Assembly (NCBI RefSeq): GCF_902686445.1
Contig: NC_062213.1
Span: 41,242,741 to 41,306,740 of the forward strand
Direction: 5' to 3'
DNA length: 64,000 nt
Source of the DNA: Sciurus carolinensis
Taxonomy: Eukaryota > Chordata > Mammalia > Rodentia > Sciuridae
Shown here one piece after another: positions 23,843 to 36,184 of this stretch (the first letter of the stretch is position 1; each line of letters begins with the position of its first letter). The position numbers were made by a program, and so were the translations under genes. The notes below the pieces were generated by a model, which had not been told where the DNA came from, searched no databases, and was given only the letters and a program-made list of their open reading frames with translations.

Positions 23843-24000
23843 GGTCAGGCGCTATGGCACACATCTGTGATCCCAGTGACTCAGGAAGCTGAAGCAGGAG
23901 GATCACAAGGTTGAGGCTTGCAAAAATAAAAATAAAAATAAAAAGGGCTGTGGATGTAGCTCAGTGGTAAAGCACCCCTGGATTCAACACCCAGTACAAG
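23843..24000 (+). mobile_element. B1-dID dimeric SINE, sense
   Basis: A shortened B1 half (GGTCAGGCGCTATGGCACAC ... GAAGCAGGAGGATCACAAGG), an (AAAAT)n linker at about 23924-23944, then an ID half (GGGCTGTGGATGTAGCTCAG). Confidence 0.9.
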
Positions 24001-24244
24001 AAAGTTCTTAAAATGATGGAGTTCTCTAAGGGCAAATAGCTACAGAGAATTAATTGTTAAAGAGCAAATGCTCTGACTCTCTCTGTAGATTGGGTGGGCC
24101 ACTTAAGTCATTACCATACAAGATTAGACTCCTTCACACTTCAAATTAACTAGATGGCCAAGCATATCACATTAGGATAATGAAGAAGCAATCGGTATGA
24201 AGTGAGAGATGCTAAGGCCTCGAAAACAAGCATAGCTGGCCCTA

Positions 24245-24490
24245 AAATGATTGATAGCCTTTTTTGAGTTCTTCACGTATTCCAGATATTAGTCCTCTGT
24301 AGGAATGTAGCTGCCTCCCATTCTCTGGGTGCTTTCTTTGCACTCTTGTTTCCTTTGCTGTGCAGATGTGTTTTAGCATAACGCCATCCCATTTATAGAT
24401 TCTTGCTGTTATTTCCTGAGCTGCTGAGGAAGTTGCTGCCTAGGTGTCTGTTGGAGTGCTGCCCTCATGTTCTCCCTCTCAAGCCCTAGT
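24245..24490 (-). mobile_element. Old L1 ORF2 fragment, antisense
   Basis: TTTTTTGAGTTCTTCACGTA, TTCCAGATATTAGTCCTCTG, CTCCCATTCTCTGGGTGC and TTTCCTTTGCTGTGCAGATG are the complement of the L1 ORF2 C-terminal region equivalent to about 59200-59330 of the full-length copy. No open frame. Confidence 0.75.
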
Positions 24491-24960
24491 GAAAGCTGGT
24501 TCCCACTGGCATGGAACATTAGTACCTATTCACAAAGTGAAGGGCTCTACAGAGAGGTGAGGAACCCAGTGGTCAGCAAACACCTGACTAAAGCCAACGT
24601 CTTTCACTCTGACAATCAGATGATCCTTAAACCTAGGAGAAATGAAGGGATTTCATTCAATGAATGACTAGACCCTGAGCCTAGTGTGGCATTTGGGTCC
24701 TCAGGCCACCTCAGACCCTCAGATGCCTTTGATTATACAGAATGCATTGCCCTGCAAGAAAAACACAGATCTCATTCAGCCTGCAGGAAAATGCATGACT
24801 GTTTTCAGCATGAAATGCTTCCTCACCCCAAGATCAAGCATGTCCAAATCCAAATAAACAGAAGCAGGCTCTGCACATTTCAAGTGAGGACCAGCCAGAA
24901 TCATTATTTTCCGGATAAGGTCAAAGGCTAAATATATCTGAAAACAATAAAATCAACAGA
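24491..24960. other. Unassigned intronic sequence
   Basis: No gene or repeat recognised; the 81-residue plus-strand frame at 24686-24931 has no known motif. Confidence 0.4.
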
Positions 24961-24989
24961 CACATACACACACACACACACACACACAT

Positions 24990-25025
<36 letters not shown>
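24961..25025. repeat. (CA)n-(TA)n microsatellite
   Basis: Mostly CA dinucleotides with two ATA interruptions to about 25012, then a TA run to 25025. Confidence 0.97.
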
Positions 25026-25026
<1 letters not shown>

Positions 25027-25044
25027 AATGATATGTTAATATCA

Positions 25045-26590
25045 TTTTTTCTTTCCACATTTTTATTGGTGCATTATAGTTGTACATATTGATGGGATTT
25101 GTTGTTACATATTCATACATGCACACAATATAGGGATATAATTTGGTCAATATATTTATCTTTTTTTTATTATTGTAAACAAGTGGGATACATGTTGTTT
25201 CTCTATTTGTACATGGAGTCAAGGCATACCACTTGTGTAATCATACGTTTACATAGGGCAATATTGTTTGATTCATTCTGTTATTTTTTTCCCTTCCCCC
25301 CCCACCCCTCCCACTCCTCTTTTCCCTCTATACAGTCCTCCCTCCCTTCATTCTTACCACCCTCCTTATCCCTAACCCTAAACCTAACCCTAAACCTAAT
25401 GCTAACCCCTCCCACCCCCCATTATATGTCCTCATCCACTTATCAGCGAGATCATTCGTCCTTTAGTTTTTTGAGATTGGCTTATCTCACTTAGCATGAT
25501 ATTCTCCAATTTCATCCATTTGCCTGCAAATGCCATAATTTTATCATTCTTCATTGCGGAGTAACATTCCATTGTATATATATGCCACAGTTTCTTTATC
25601 CATTCATCAACTGAAGGGCATCTAGGTTGGTTCCACAATCTGGCTATGGTGAATTGAGCAGCAATGAACATTGATGTGGCTGTATCTCTGTAGTATGCTG
25701 ATTTTAAGTCCTTTGGGTATAGGCCAAGGAGTGGGATAGCTGGGTCAAATGGTGGTTCCTTTCCAAGCTTTCTGAGGAATCTCCATACTGCTTTCCAGAG
25801 TGGCTGCACTAATTTGCAATCCCACCAGCAATGTATGAGTGTACCTTTTCCCCCACATCCTCGCCAACACCGATTGTTACTTGTGTTCTATAATCGCCAT
25901 TCTAATTGGGGTGAGATGAAATCTTAGGGTAGTTTTGATTTGCATTTCTCTTATTACTAGAGATGTTGAACATTTTTTCATATATCTGTTGATTGCTTGT
26001 ATATCTTCTTCTGTGAAGTGTTTGTTCATTTCCTTAGCCCATTTGTTGATTGGGTTATTTGTATTCTTGGTGTAGAGTTTTTTGAGTTCTTTATAGATTC
26101 TGGAAATTAGCGCTCTATCTGAAGTATGAGTGACAAAGATATTCTCCCACTCTGTAGGCTCTCTCTTCACATTACTGAGAGTTTCCTTTGCTGAGAGAAA
26201 ACTTTTTAGTTTGAATCTATCCCAGTTGTTGATTCTTGCTTTATTTCTTGTGCTATGGGAGTCCTGTTAAGGAAGACTGATCCTAAGCCAACAAGTTGAA
26301 GGTTTGGACCTACTTTTTCTTCTATAAGATGCAGGGTCTCTGGTCTGATTCCGAGGTCCTTGATCCATTTTGAGTTGAGTTTTGTGCAGGGTGAGAGATA
26401 GGGGTTTAGTTTCACTCTGTTGCATATGGTTTTCCAGTTTTCCCAGCACCATTTGTTGAAGAGGCTATCTTTTCTCCATTGCATATTTTTGGCCCCTTTG
26501 TCTAGTATGAGAAAATTGTATTTATTTGGGTTTGTGTCCATGTCCTCTATTCTGTACCATTGATCTACCTGTCTATTTTGGTATTTATCA
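25045..26590 (-). mobile_element. 5'-truncated L1, antisense; ORF2 C-terminus plus long 3' UTR
   Basis: The right part (about 25432-26590) encodes, on the minus strand, fragments of ORF2 C-terminus in three frames, including DTNPNKYNFLILDKG and [20 protein letters not shown], collinear with 58840-59970 of the full-length L1. The left part is 3' UTR with a C-rich tract and telomere-like CCCTAACCCTAAACCTAACC (about 25369). The stretch 25045-25160 may be an older L1 3' end into which this one inserted. Confidence 0.93.
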
Positions 26591-28789
26591 TTTTTAAGTG
26601 ATAGAACTTACTGTGGTTCTCAAATCCAAACTGGTTTTAAAAGCCATGAACGTGAAGTATATAAAACAACAGCAACAACAACTACAGAAAAAAGCAAGAA
26701 CAGGAAGAGCAACATGACAAAGTCTGGGGTCAAGTCTATGGGGGAGTGCATTTCACAGTAGAATTGGGGTACAGTTAGGGTCCTGTCTCCAACTCTGGCC
26801 CTGCCTTGGGGCAAGGCAGCTGCAGTCCAAAGCAAGCATATGAAAGAAAGTTCTAGAACTGGAGGTGAGTGGGAATTACTGGCTAGGAGTCAGGTCCCAA
26901 TGAGGTTGCAGCAGAAGATAGGCAATTTGTTTTCCTATAGATTTACAGAAACTGCCCAGAGATCCCCTGACCTCCTAGAATTTCAATTAAGACTTCCAGA
27001 TAGTGTGACAAACAGTTGACAACATCATAGTTTTTCTCTAAAAGAATAAAAACTATCAGTAATGTGACTGAACTTTGTTTTGGTTTGTGAAATATGATAT
27101 ACATGCATTTCATTTTCATTTCATTGCAGAGAATGATAATGCTAAGGGGAAAAGAGTGCCCATGAGAAAAGATGAAATAAACTGTTCCCATTATTCACAA
27201 GTTTAAAGACGAGAAGGCTGAGAGATGATGATCATTAAGCTGATCAATTGAAAAGGTCAGTTGATTGTCTTAGGTTTGCACCAGGAGAAAGGCAAAGCAA
27301 AGTGAACTTGACTTTCAGCAGAAGAACTCAGATTAATCCAATCTTGTAAATGGCTTTCTCAAATTTGGTCTCTAAGGCACGCTGTTTGTTAGCAGTGTTT
27401 TGACCCCCAGTGCCCACCCACTATTTAGTTTCAAGTCCTCTGGAACTACAACCTAACTTTGTAGAGAAAGCACACCTGTATAGAAATACACTCACACAAG
27501 TTTACAATTAGCAACAGTTTGGAAAAGAGTGCTTACACTTGAAGAGATTTCTCTTCCTGCGATTAGCTTGATTAGTATAAGCACAGTATTTGAGTACCGG
27601 AAATAAATAATGACAAGTGAAGCATAGGAATTGAATGAGAAGAGATACTGAAGCTTAGTGGTTAAATTTATGGGGGTTGAGACTTGTTTCCACCTTGGGC
27701 AATTTTTCATATAATATATGAGCACATTAACATTGATTTTTTTTTTAAATAAGGGGTGTGGTTAGACAAAGAGAAATTGTTTTAGGGAAGTAAGTTGCAA
27801 CTAGTCTTTAAAGGCAGGAACAAAACATTCGCCCTGAAGATCTTTGTTCTTGGAAGAATCACTTTGTGTCTTTCTTAGATCTTTATTTATAAGCAATTAG
27901 GCACTTTAGAGGGAGGCATTGGACAGGACAACAGAATTTAAAAAAAAAAAATCCATCTTGCAAGCTGATAGGTCTTGAGCCAACTGGGAGAACAATCTGG
28001 ACACTGGTAGGAGAAGAATCATGGAGAAAAAGGAGCCTTCTGTAAGGGAAACCTCAGTGCCCTCACCCCTGTTTACTTGGATTGAGGGCTGGGGATGAGA
28101 AACTTACTGATTGAGGTTTTGAGACAGGGAGGGTCCTAGAAGCTACAGAGATAAAGTAACCCTGATAAAAGGGGTCTGGGCTGTTGACCTAGGTATAACA
28201 CAGTGGCCTGAGGTTCTGAGGCAAGGACTAATTACAGCCTGGCATGAGACCAACTCCAGAGACACCTCCAGATGCAGCCACCCTGGTGCAGTGGTTATGA
28301 TTTATGGAACAATAGCCGAGGATGTAAATGGAAATGAAGGGCGTTGTCACCCGTTGCTCCAAATCGACACCACTGTGACATGGGCATATAAGGATGCCAC
28401 ACAGCAGTCAGAAGGAACAACTGGTACAGGCAGATTCAGCTACGGGTTTCTGGAGGAGCAATGACCTGTTGGCCTGACCCAGGATTCATGGACAACTCAG
28501 AGGTGGTGGGAGGGACCTCAGGAGGATGTGACAGACCTCCTGCTAAGGAGCCCTGTGGAGGCTCAGGTGATTAACTGCAAAGGAGATGGGAGCGATGTGA
28601 CTATATTTATAATCTATGGTTGTGGGACAGGTCATAACACTTACAATTTCCATAATTCAAAGGGAACAGTCCTACCTCATTATAATGATTAGGATTCTAA
28701 TAGCCAGGAAAGGCACTATTCATCATAGGTAAAGCAGAGCTCCTGTGCCTCCAGGTGTGTGAAGGCCACTTCTGGACCAACCCAGTTTT
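26591..28789. other. Unassigned intronic sequence
   Basis: About 2.2 kb with no recognised gene, exon or repeat. 28060-28600 is more GC-rich than its surroundings and could be an unrecognised old LTR or internal retroviral piece. Confidence 0.4.
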
Positions 28790-29205
28790 TCACTCACCCC
28801 CGCTCCTGCCTCTCATCCGAAGCTCTAGCTACACCACACTTCTCACTGGTCCCTGAACATGCCCTGTGTCTCAGATTTTTGGCCCTTTGAATATGCACTT
28901 CTTGCTATCCATGATCTTTCTTCACCTTTTCCATCTGGCAAACTCCCATTCATTCGACAAAACCCATCTCTAACCTGACTTTCTCTGGGAAGGCTTCCCT
29001 AGTCCAAAGGAAGGGATGGCTGCTCCTTTTTCAATGTTCTTCTAAAACTTCATAGATGTATATCTCTGGTTTCATGTCCAACCACACTTCAATGTTGATC
29101 TTCCCACCAAACCATTAATTTTCTTATTTCCCTTTTTCATGGTCTGGACTACTACCTAACATTTAACAAGTGCTGAATAAATGTGTGTTGATTAACTGAC
29201 TGAAT
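28790..29205 (+). mobile_element. L2 LINE 3' end relic
   Basis: TTTTCCATCTGGCAAACTCC, GGGAAGGCTTCCCTAGTCC and the terminal AACAAGTGCTGAATAAATGT match the L2 3' consensus order. Confidence 0.75.
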
Positions 29206-29495
29206 ATATGTATATAAATATAAATAAAAGGTACTGCCTTGACATTTAATCTAAAGCATGTTGGCACCTACTCAGTTCAGAAAGCTGATATGCTATTTTT
29301 GTGAGGCCAAAGCACAAACAACACAGGTAAAAGCACTTCAGTAGTCGAGAAAATTAAATGTGCTTCAATTCTGCTTCAGTTGCTATTACGTTGCCTACTT
29401 TTGTAACACAGCACTGTCTAGTCAAAATGTAGTAAATCAAGAACTCTTTGTTGATTAAGTTATTAAACAAATATATAATGGTACAGAATCACAGG

Positions 29496-29932
29496 TGTTT
29501 TAGTTCACTTCTTCACCACTGTGACTGAAAGATCTGATGAGATTAACTTTAGAGGAGGAAAAGTTTATTTGGTGCTCATGGTCATGAAGTCTCAGTCCAC
29601 AGACCCCCAACTCCATTGCTCTGGGCCTGAGGTGAGGCAGAACATCATGGTGGATGGGTGTGGCAGAGGAAAACAGTTCAGGACAGGGCATCAGGAAGCA
29701 GAGAGTGCCATGCACCAAGGACAAAATGTCTGCCCCAAAGGCATGCCCTCAATGACCCACCTCCACCAGCCACACACTGTCTTTCTATAATCACCGCCCA
29801 GTTAATCCCTATCCAGGGATTAATGCACTGATTAGGTTAAGGCTTTCAAAACCCAATCATTTCACCTCTAAACTTTCTTGCATTGTCTCACACATGAGCT
29901 TTTTCAGAGTATCTTATGTCTAAACCATAAAA
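29496..29932 (-). mobile_element. ERVL-MaLR solo LTR, antisense
   Basis: Begins TGTTTTAGTTCAC, has GGAGGAAAAGTTTATTTGGT and GCTCTGGGCCTGAGGTGAGG, and ends at TAAACCATAAAA. It is the complement of the LTR at 43371-43801. Target duplication is ambiguous (CACAGG / TATAGG). No internal region adjoins it. Confidence 0.88.
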
Positions 29933-30086
29933 TATAGGTATTTTTATTTTAAACTGATAACTTTAATTTTTACTTTTAATAGTTTTTTTCTGAATATGAA
30001 AACAGTATACATACTTTTTAAAATTATAAAAATCAAAAACAACCTATAAGTATATTGTTATATTTCCTTACATGTTTTATGATACT

Positions 30087-30210
30087 TTTTTTGTAGATGG
30101 ACACAATATCTTTATTTTGATGTATTTATTTTTATGTGGTGCTGAGGATCGAACCCAATGCCTCACACATGCTAGGCAAGTGCATTACTATTGAGTCACA
30201 ACCCTAGTCT
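30087..30210 (-). mobile_element. Monomeric ID SINE, antisense
   Basis: TTATGTGGTGCTGAGGATCG, then CACACATGCTAGGCAAGTGC and GAGTCACAACCCTAG are the complement of the ID body. Flanks 30071-30086 and 30211-30226 are a 16-bp duplication with one mismatch. Confidence 0.93.
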
Positions 30211-30267
30211 CATGTTTTATGAAACTTATATATACAAATTTATATAAGCATATATACAGTGATTCTT

Positions 30268-30371
30268 TTTTTTAGTTATACATGACAGTAGAATGTATTT
30301 TGACAGAATATACATACATAAAGTATAATTTATTCTTTTAGGTTCCTACTCTTGTGGAGTTACTTCAGTCG
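30268..30371 (-). mobile_element. Extremely 5'-truncated L1 3' end (104 bp), antisense
   Basis: TTTTAGTTATACATGACAGT is the complement of the L1 tail seen at 22130-22170. Flanked by the 15-bp perfect duplication TATACAGTGATTCTT at 30253-30267 and 30372-30386. Confidence 0.88.
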
Positions 30372-30540
30372 TATACAGTGATTCTTATGTATGATTTTAT
30401 ACTACTTTTTTCCACTTAAAATCATAGCATATATGGTTTTTATTATGATCAACAATCTTCAGGAAAATTATCCCTAACTTTTCTAGCTATTTCCTAACTA
30501 TTGGCAATTTAAGGTTTTTATTTTTTGGACAAATTCTTTT

Positions 30541-31784
30541 AAAAATAAAAACACTGAGTTAAGTTAAAGATAAACATTTTCAAGTTTCTTGACATATGTC
30601 ACCAATGCCCTGAAGACTTACATTCTTATAAGGAGAATGTTCAGTTTTACTTAATGTAGAACTTTTAGTCTTATTGGCTTTGTTTTTATGTGTTTCATGT
30701 TTTATCTATTTTTCCATACTTCATTTTATTCATTTTCAAACAAAATATCTACACATATGCAGTCATACACAATCTATAGTCTAACTTGATTGAGACAAAT
30801 GTTTAGCTTAAATCTGATGCCTGACTCGAGTTAAAATACATGAATTTGTTTTTCTGACTGAAATTGCCTGGTAGCAGAACTCTTTCAATCATATATTTCT
30901 GAGATAATATTAGTAGCATGTAGAGATCACAAGCCTGATTCAGTTGGCATTTTAAAATGTACTATTTCCCTTTCCCTATCATTATTTAGAGTGTTTTTAT
31001 CTGTAAGGAGAAATTGAGAAGCCAGGCTAATGACAGATTTGAACTCTGAATCACACTTTGGTTAAGAGTTCTACCTTGCAGAAACATCAACTGGTGAGGT
31101 GTTAAACAGCAGAGTTGTTAAGAAAATGATGGACCAAATGTGAGTGGGAACAAAGCTCCTTTCAAATTTACATTCATCAGTATGGGTCTTTAAATTATAT
31201 TTCTTGTGAAGATGCAGTTTTTGGAAGAACAACAACATTGTTGGTCCTTGGATCAGGGATTATCAAAAAGAACAGACAAAACAAGCAACAGAGAGGAGAA
31301 CATTTATGGAATCTCTTTTCAATACCCAACAGAAGATGATGAATAAGTTGTTGGATAACTCAGAAGCTATCATAAAGCTACTCTGTTAACTCTTTCAAAA
31401 GCTTTTTTCTATAGTAATGCAGATTGCAAAGATATTATCTACACTTTCAAAGATTTTCCTTGTGTATAAAGTTAGTAAGTTACCAATACTTTATATGAAG
31501 TTACTTATACGTGATTGAAATACTGATCCTTTGTTATTTTTGACCTGTAATTAAGCACAACTTTTTATTGTTGGTTCCATTTCAGTTTAGGTTTCAGACT
31601 ACAGCACATTGAGTAGTACTTATCCATTTTCAATCAGTTTTCAATAAAAACTCATCTTGCTGAGTACCTCTCTGTTCTAGGGCCCCAGGGTGATTGCTGA
31701 AGACTCTTGCCAGGGGAAATCTTACCATGATAAGAACAAGATCACCGAAGTATCCCTGGTATTGTATCCTTCCTTTCCATCCAT
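30541..31784. other. Unassigned intronic sequence
   Basis: AT-rich, with no recognised gene, exon or repeat. Confidence 0.4.
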
Positions 31785-32510
31785 CCCATGGTAGCTACCA
31801 CAATTTTAGACCTCTGAACTGCTGCAATTGCCAACTAACTGCCCCCTCTAATCCTCTCTGAATAACTGCCACCAAATTCATCTTTTTAAAATGCTGTGTT
31901 GAACATGTCACTGGCCATGTGAAAAATCTTCAATCGCTCTTTATCATCTGTAGCAATATTCTACCTCCAGCCTTTTTTGAAACATGCATCTCTATCAATA
32001 AAATAGCAATTTATTTATGCTCAATAAACTTGAGCATAAATCACCATATGTGTATATTTATGTAAGTGAAACATATACACATTGTCAATACAAGTAATTA
32101 TTAGTAAAATTCATTTCTTTTTATATATAAAAAATAACAGCTTTCCTGTACACAAGTGGATTTTTATACATGCTCTGACTTTGGAGGCCATGGGTGTAGG
32201 GGACAGGCCATCCTCTATAAGGGTATTCAAGAACCTATGCAGACTCACCGCCAACTATTCCTCTTCTCAAGTCCTCATTTCCACATAAATTCTTCCCTTT
32301 TACTTTCTTCCCATTTCTGTGCTTTTTCTCACGCTATTTACATCACCTGGCTGGTCCTTCCTTTTTCTCTCAACTAACCGTATCCCAACCATCTTTGAGG
32401 CTCCAGTTCCAATTCCTCCTGTTCCATGCTCTCCTTCCTCTGAACTTCCAAGCTGTTATTTTCTGGTCCACCCATCTGGCAAATAATCACGGTTAATGTA
32501 CTTCCTGCTT
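31785..32510 (+). mobile_element. L2 LINE relic, interrupted
   Basis: AACATGTCACTGGCCATGTG and AAATCTTCAATCGCTCTTTA resemble the L2 3' region, and after an AT-rich interruption (about 31980-32170) TCAAGTCCTCATTTCCACAT and TTTGAGGCTCCAGTTCCAAT continue it. Boundaries are approximate. Confidence 0.55.
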
Positions 32511-34009
32511 TTGGTTCTCACACACAGCTACTGATAAATCAAAGAGCCCCCTATATATTTGTTAGTTGATGGATTAGCCCAACTAACAGAACTGTTTCAA
32601 GTTGTAGCAGGAGATATAGATTAGATTTATAGAAAGAACTTTGAACGGAGTATAATTTCAAACATTAAAAATCCATTATCAGTTAAAGTTGACTAAGGAA
32701 CATTAAACCTGGAGACAAGACTGGGGAAGGGCAGCTAGGGAGGTGGCAACAGACTGGAATCTCTGAATCCCTGTTGAATCTAGGATATTATAATTGGTGA
32801 CTGTACAAATACTGAGTCCCACCCACAGGGACATGGAATTGGCATTTCTTCAAGAGAAGTATTTGGCCTCCCAGGAGAAGTGCTGTTTATCTCAAACGTT
32901 TTCATTCCTTAATTATGGAAAGTGTGAGACACATTTGTATCCTCAAGATGAAAGAAAACCTAGAGCAAACTCAGAGGTGTTTATGTGAAATTTCAAAGCT
33001 TCAAATTTCATGAATACAACATCACTAAGGCGGTGGGTTATCTGACCTTATGCAGGGTTTGCTTTTCTAGGTCATTTTGACCCATCTTTTGTATAAAATC
33101 TGGTAGGGTAAGGGAGAGATGTTACATTGTGTCTGTTAAAAGTATTTATAGGAACATGTCAAAATTTACTTAAAATCTCAGGGGATTGTTGTCTGAGAAT
33201 GGTTCCCCAAGTTTATCTGCTGCCCGCCCAGGGTCAAGTTTATAGGGGTATGTTCAGTCTGTGAACACTCCATTTTTTGAAATGAAACCAAATTCATGCA
33301 GAGTTATGTGCTTAGTGTGGGAAGGAATGTGCTGCCTTCATTCTTAGCACTTTTCCCAGGACCCCCTGTCCTTAAACCTTAAAATCAATCTACTAGATTT
33401 CCCTCCCCCCGTAGACATTAACCTGTCAAGAACATTATTTCCTGTCTTGTTCTAACTTATTTCTAATTCCTATACTAAACAATTGCTAAAACACATCATC
33501 AATGTCCATCTTAGACACACAGAATATGTTTAAAAATCCTACTCCATAAAGGAAGAGACTGAAATTCTGTAATAGAAGTGAACACACAAATAATCAACAA
33601 GCACTCATTTGGACTAACTGTGCAAAAAACCCTAAGATTAAATGGCACAACTAAAATAGCAGACATATTCATTCAACAACTATTCCTGGTCCAGGAACCA
33701 AGGGAAGAAGATGATCATGCTGTTTGAACTCATGAAACCCACTGTGGGGAGGACCAGGGGAGTAAGAAATTCCCACATTATTCTAATCATTGCTTTGCCA
33801 TCATTATTGTGAATGCTTTGAATCCATCCAGGAAAACTGATTCTTAAAACATTTGTTGTTCTGGACAAAGAGTGATATTCCTAGAGACAGTGAGAGAGGA
33901 AGAGAGAGAGGGAATGAGAGAAACTGAGAGTTATTTATAGCACCTCCCATGTGACTTTAGAGATGATCAACATTCAGGACAAGTTGGGGGGAGAAGGGAC
34001 CAAGATGTA
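32511..34009. other. Unassigned intronic sequence
   Basis: No gene, exon or confident repeat recognised. A short imperfect GA-rich tract lies at about 33885-33930. Confidence 0.4.
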
Positions 34010-34235
34010 CAGGCGCCCATGCCAGACACTGTGCTGTTTCCAGACAATATCTCAGACAATGTTATAAACATTACCTCATTAATTCTGCAAAGCAAGTAAT
34101 ATTGCCTCCCTCTTTTCCAAAGAGTGAAATTGAGTGACACAGAAATCAAGTCACTTGCCCTGACCACACAGCTAGTACATGGCCAAGCTGAGAGTCAAAC
34201 CTGGGACTGTCTGATGCCAAACCATGCTTTCAACC
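34010..34235 (-). mobile_element. MIR SINE, antisense
   Basis: CCAGACACTGTGCTGTTTCC, GAGTGAAATTGAGTGACACA, CACTTGCCCTGACCACACAG, CTAGTACATGGCCAAGCTGA and GTCAAACCTGGGACTGTCTG follow the reversed MIR consensus nearly end to end. Confidence 0.92.
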
Positions 34236-34954
34236 ACTTCCTGAGATTGCATTTCCAAATGGGGGGCTGCACGGAAGGGTCCCACTAGTCCTGAGCAGCC
34301 TCCGTCTTCTTCTGCCTCATTCCAGGTGAAACTCTCACATTAGAAAGTGTCATCTAACAAAGCTACTGCATCTTCCCTGTTAGGAGGTCCATGTTAGCAC
34401 CTTCAAGTTCCAACTGAAACTGTCCAGCTTCAGGGACAAAGTGGTAAGAATATGGACTATAGACATTAGGTGGGGATGTGTTCCGTCAGTGGGGTTGGAA
34501 ACTCGGGCTTGTGGGAAGGACATTTTCTAGGCTGATGGAGATAAGTAAGCCATCAGTTCCTGAGACAGTCAGAAGCTGAGCAACACTGCAAAGTCCAGAG
34601 ACAGCATCAAGAATGACAAAATCTTGACCCACAGGGTCCAAAAAATCATAACTAGCTAGGAGTAAGTAGGAGTCAGAGAAGATGGGTTGCTCAGACTCAC
34701 TTGCATTTCAGGGGACTGAGTTCCAGAAAAATTAAAAGTGAATCTAAAAAATTATAAGCCTAGCACCCACTTGAAAAAAATCAATGTATTGTCTGCTCTG
34801 AAAAATCATAGGGCTTTTCAAAATACCAAGGAAATGGCACTGTGAAGATTTCGTTGTGAACAACAAAGTAAATATGTTGATTTTTTATGTCAGTAATAAA
34901 TCCTGTTTGAAGACAAAAACAATGATATTTTAGGGAATTTATGTTCTAACAAAA
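34236..34954. other. Unassigned intronic sequence
   Basis: No gene, exon or repeat recognised. Confidence 0.4.
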
Positions 34955-35221
34955 ACTGGTTTTTATGTTTATTGGCATATCTCAATTATACAGAAAGGTG
35001 GGTTTCATTGTGACATAGTCACACATATATAAAAATACAATTGGATCAATTTCACTCCCCCAAACACTCTCCATTCTCCCCTTCTCCCTCCCCACAACCT
35101 CCTCTCTCTCCTCACTGGCCACCCTTCCACTTTCATGGCCTCCCATTTCCCCCTCCAGCTTCTACATACAAGGGAAAGCATAATATTGTTCTAATAATTT
35201 TACTCAAAATTATGTTCTTCA

Positions 35222-35410
35222 GCTGGGTACAGTGGCCTGTAAACCCAAGGATTCAGGAGGCTGATAAAGGAGGATCACAAGTTTGAGGCCAGCCTCAGCA
35301 ACTTAGCAAGACAGTTTTCAACAACAGCCAAAAGGTCTGGGGATGTAGCTCAGTGGTAGAGCATCTCCTGTCTCAACCCCCAGTACCAAAAGGAAAAATA
35401 AAGAAAAAAA
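35222..35410 (+). mobile_element. B1-dID SINE nested in L1, sense
   Basis: GCTGGGTACAGTGGCCTGTA starts the B1 half, GAGGCCAGCCTCAGCAACTT its end, and GGTCTGGGGATGTAGCTCAG the ID half; an A-rich tail closes it. L1 sequence is collinear on either side. Confidence 0.92.
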
Positions 35411-35955
35411 AAATGCTCCAGTTCCATCTATTTTCCTGCAAATGGCATTATTTGGCTCTTCTTTATGGATGAATAAAACTCCATTGTGTATATATATATA
35501 CTGCATTTTCTCCATCTATTCATCTGCTGAAGGATGCTGAGGCAGATTCCATAACTTGGCTATTGTGAATTGTGCTGCAATAAACAAGGGTATGCATGTG
35601 TCTCTATAGTAGGCTGATTTTAATTCCTTTAGATAAGTCCCAAGGAGTGGTAGGGCCAATCATATGGTAATTCTATTTTTAGCTTTTTGAGGCACCTCCA
35701 AACTGATTTCCATAGTGGCTATCCTAATTTACATTCCCAACAGTGTATTTGCTCTGCATCCTTGCCAGCATTTATTGCTATTTGTTCTCTTGATGATGGC
35801 CATTCTAACTGGAGTGAGATGGAATCTCAGTGTAGTTCTAATTTGCATTTCCCTGATTGCTAAAGATTGTTGGACATTTTTTCATATATTTGTTGGTCAT
35901 TTGTACTTTTCAGAAGTGTGTTCAGTTCATTTGCCCATTTATTGATTGGGTTATT

Positions 35956-36184
35956 TTATGTGGTGTGTGTGTGTTTGTTACTGGGGATTTAGCCTGAGGT
36001 GCTCTATCACTAAGCTAAGCTATATCTCAGTCTTTTCTTAATTTTTTTTTTTTTTTTTTTTTTTTTTTTGTAAATTTTGAGACAGGGTCTTGCTAAGTTG
36101 CCATGGCTGGCTTCAAATTTATAAACCACCTCCTCAGATTCCCAAGTAGTTGAGATTACAGGCATGTGTCACTGTTCCTGGCTA
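35956..36184 (-). mobile_element. B1-dID SINE nested in L1, antisense
   Basis: TTACTGGGGATTTAGCCTGA is an antisense ID half, followed by a run of about 28 T, then an antisense B1 half (TGAGACAGGGTCTTGCTAAG ... AGATTACAGGCATGTGTCAC). L1 resumes at about 36185. Confidence 0.92.

Larger units (their letters stand above)
29940..30540 (-). mobile_element. Probable ancient L1M fragment hosting two younger insertions
   Basis: AT-rich sequence resembling the antisense L1M 3' region (ACTTTTTTCCACTTAAAATC, ATTATGATCAACAATCTTCA). It is interrupted by the ID at 30087-30210 and the L1 3' end at 30268-30371, both with target duplications. Family assignment is tentative. Confidence 0.4.

Noticed and set aside
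25368..25406. Interstitial telomere repeat
   Set aside because: It sits in the antisense 3' UTR of an L1 at the same place as the related block in the full-length L1, so it is part of the element and not a telomere fusion relic.
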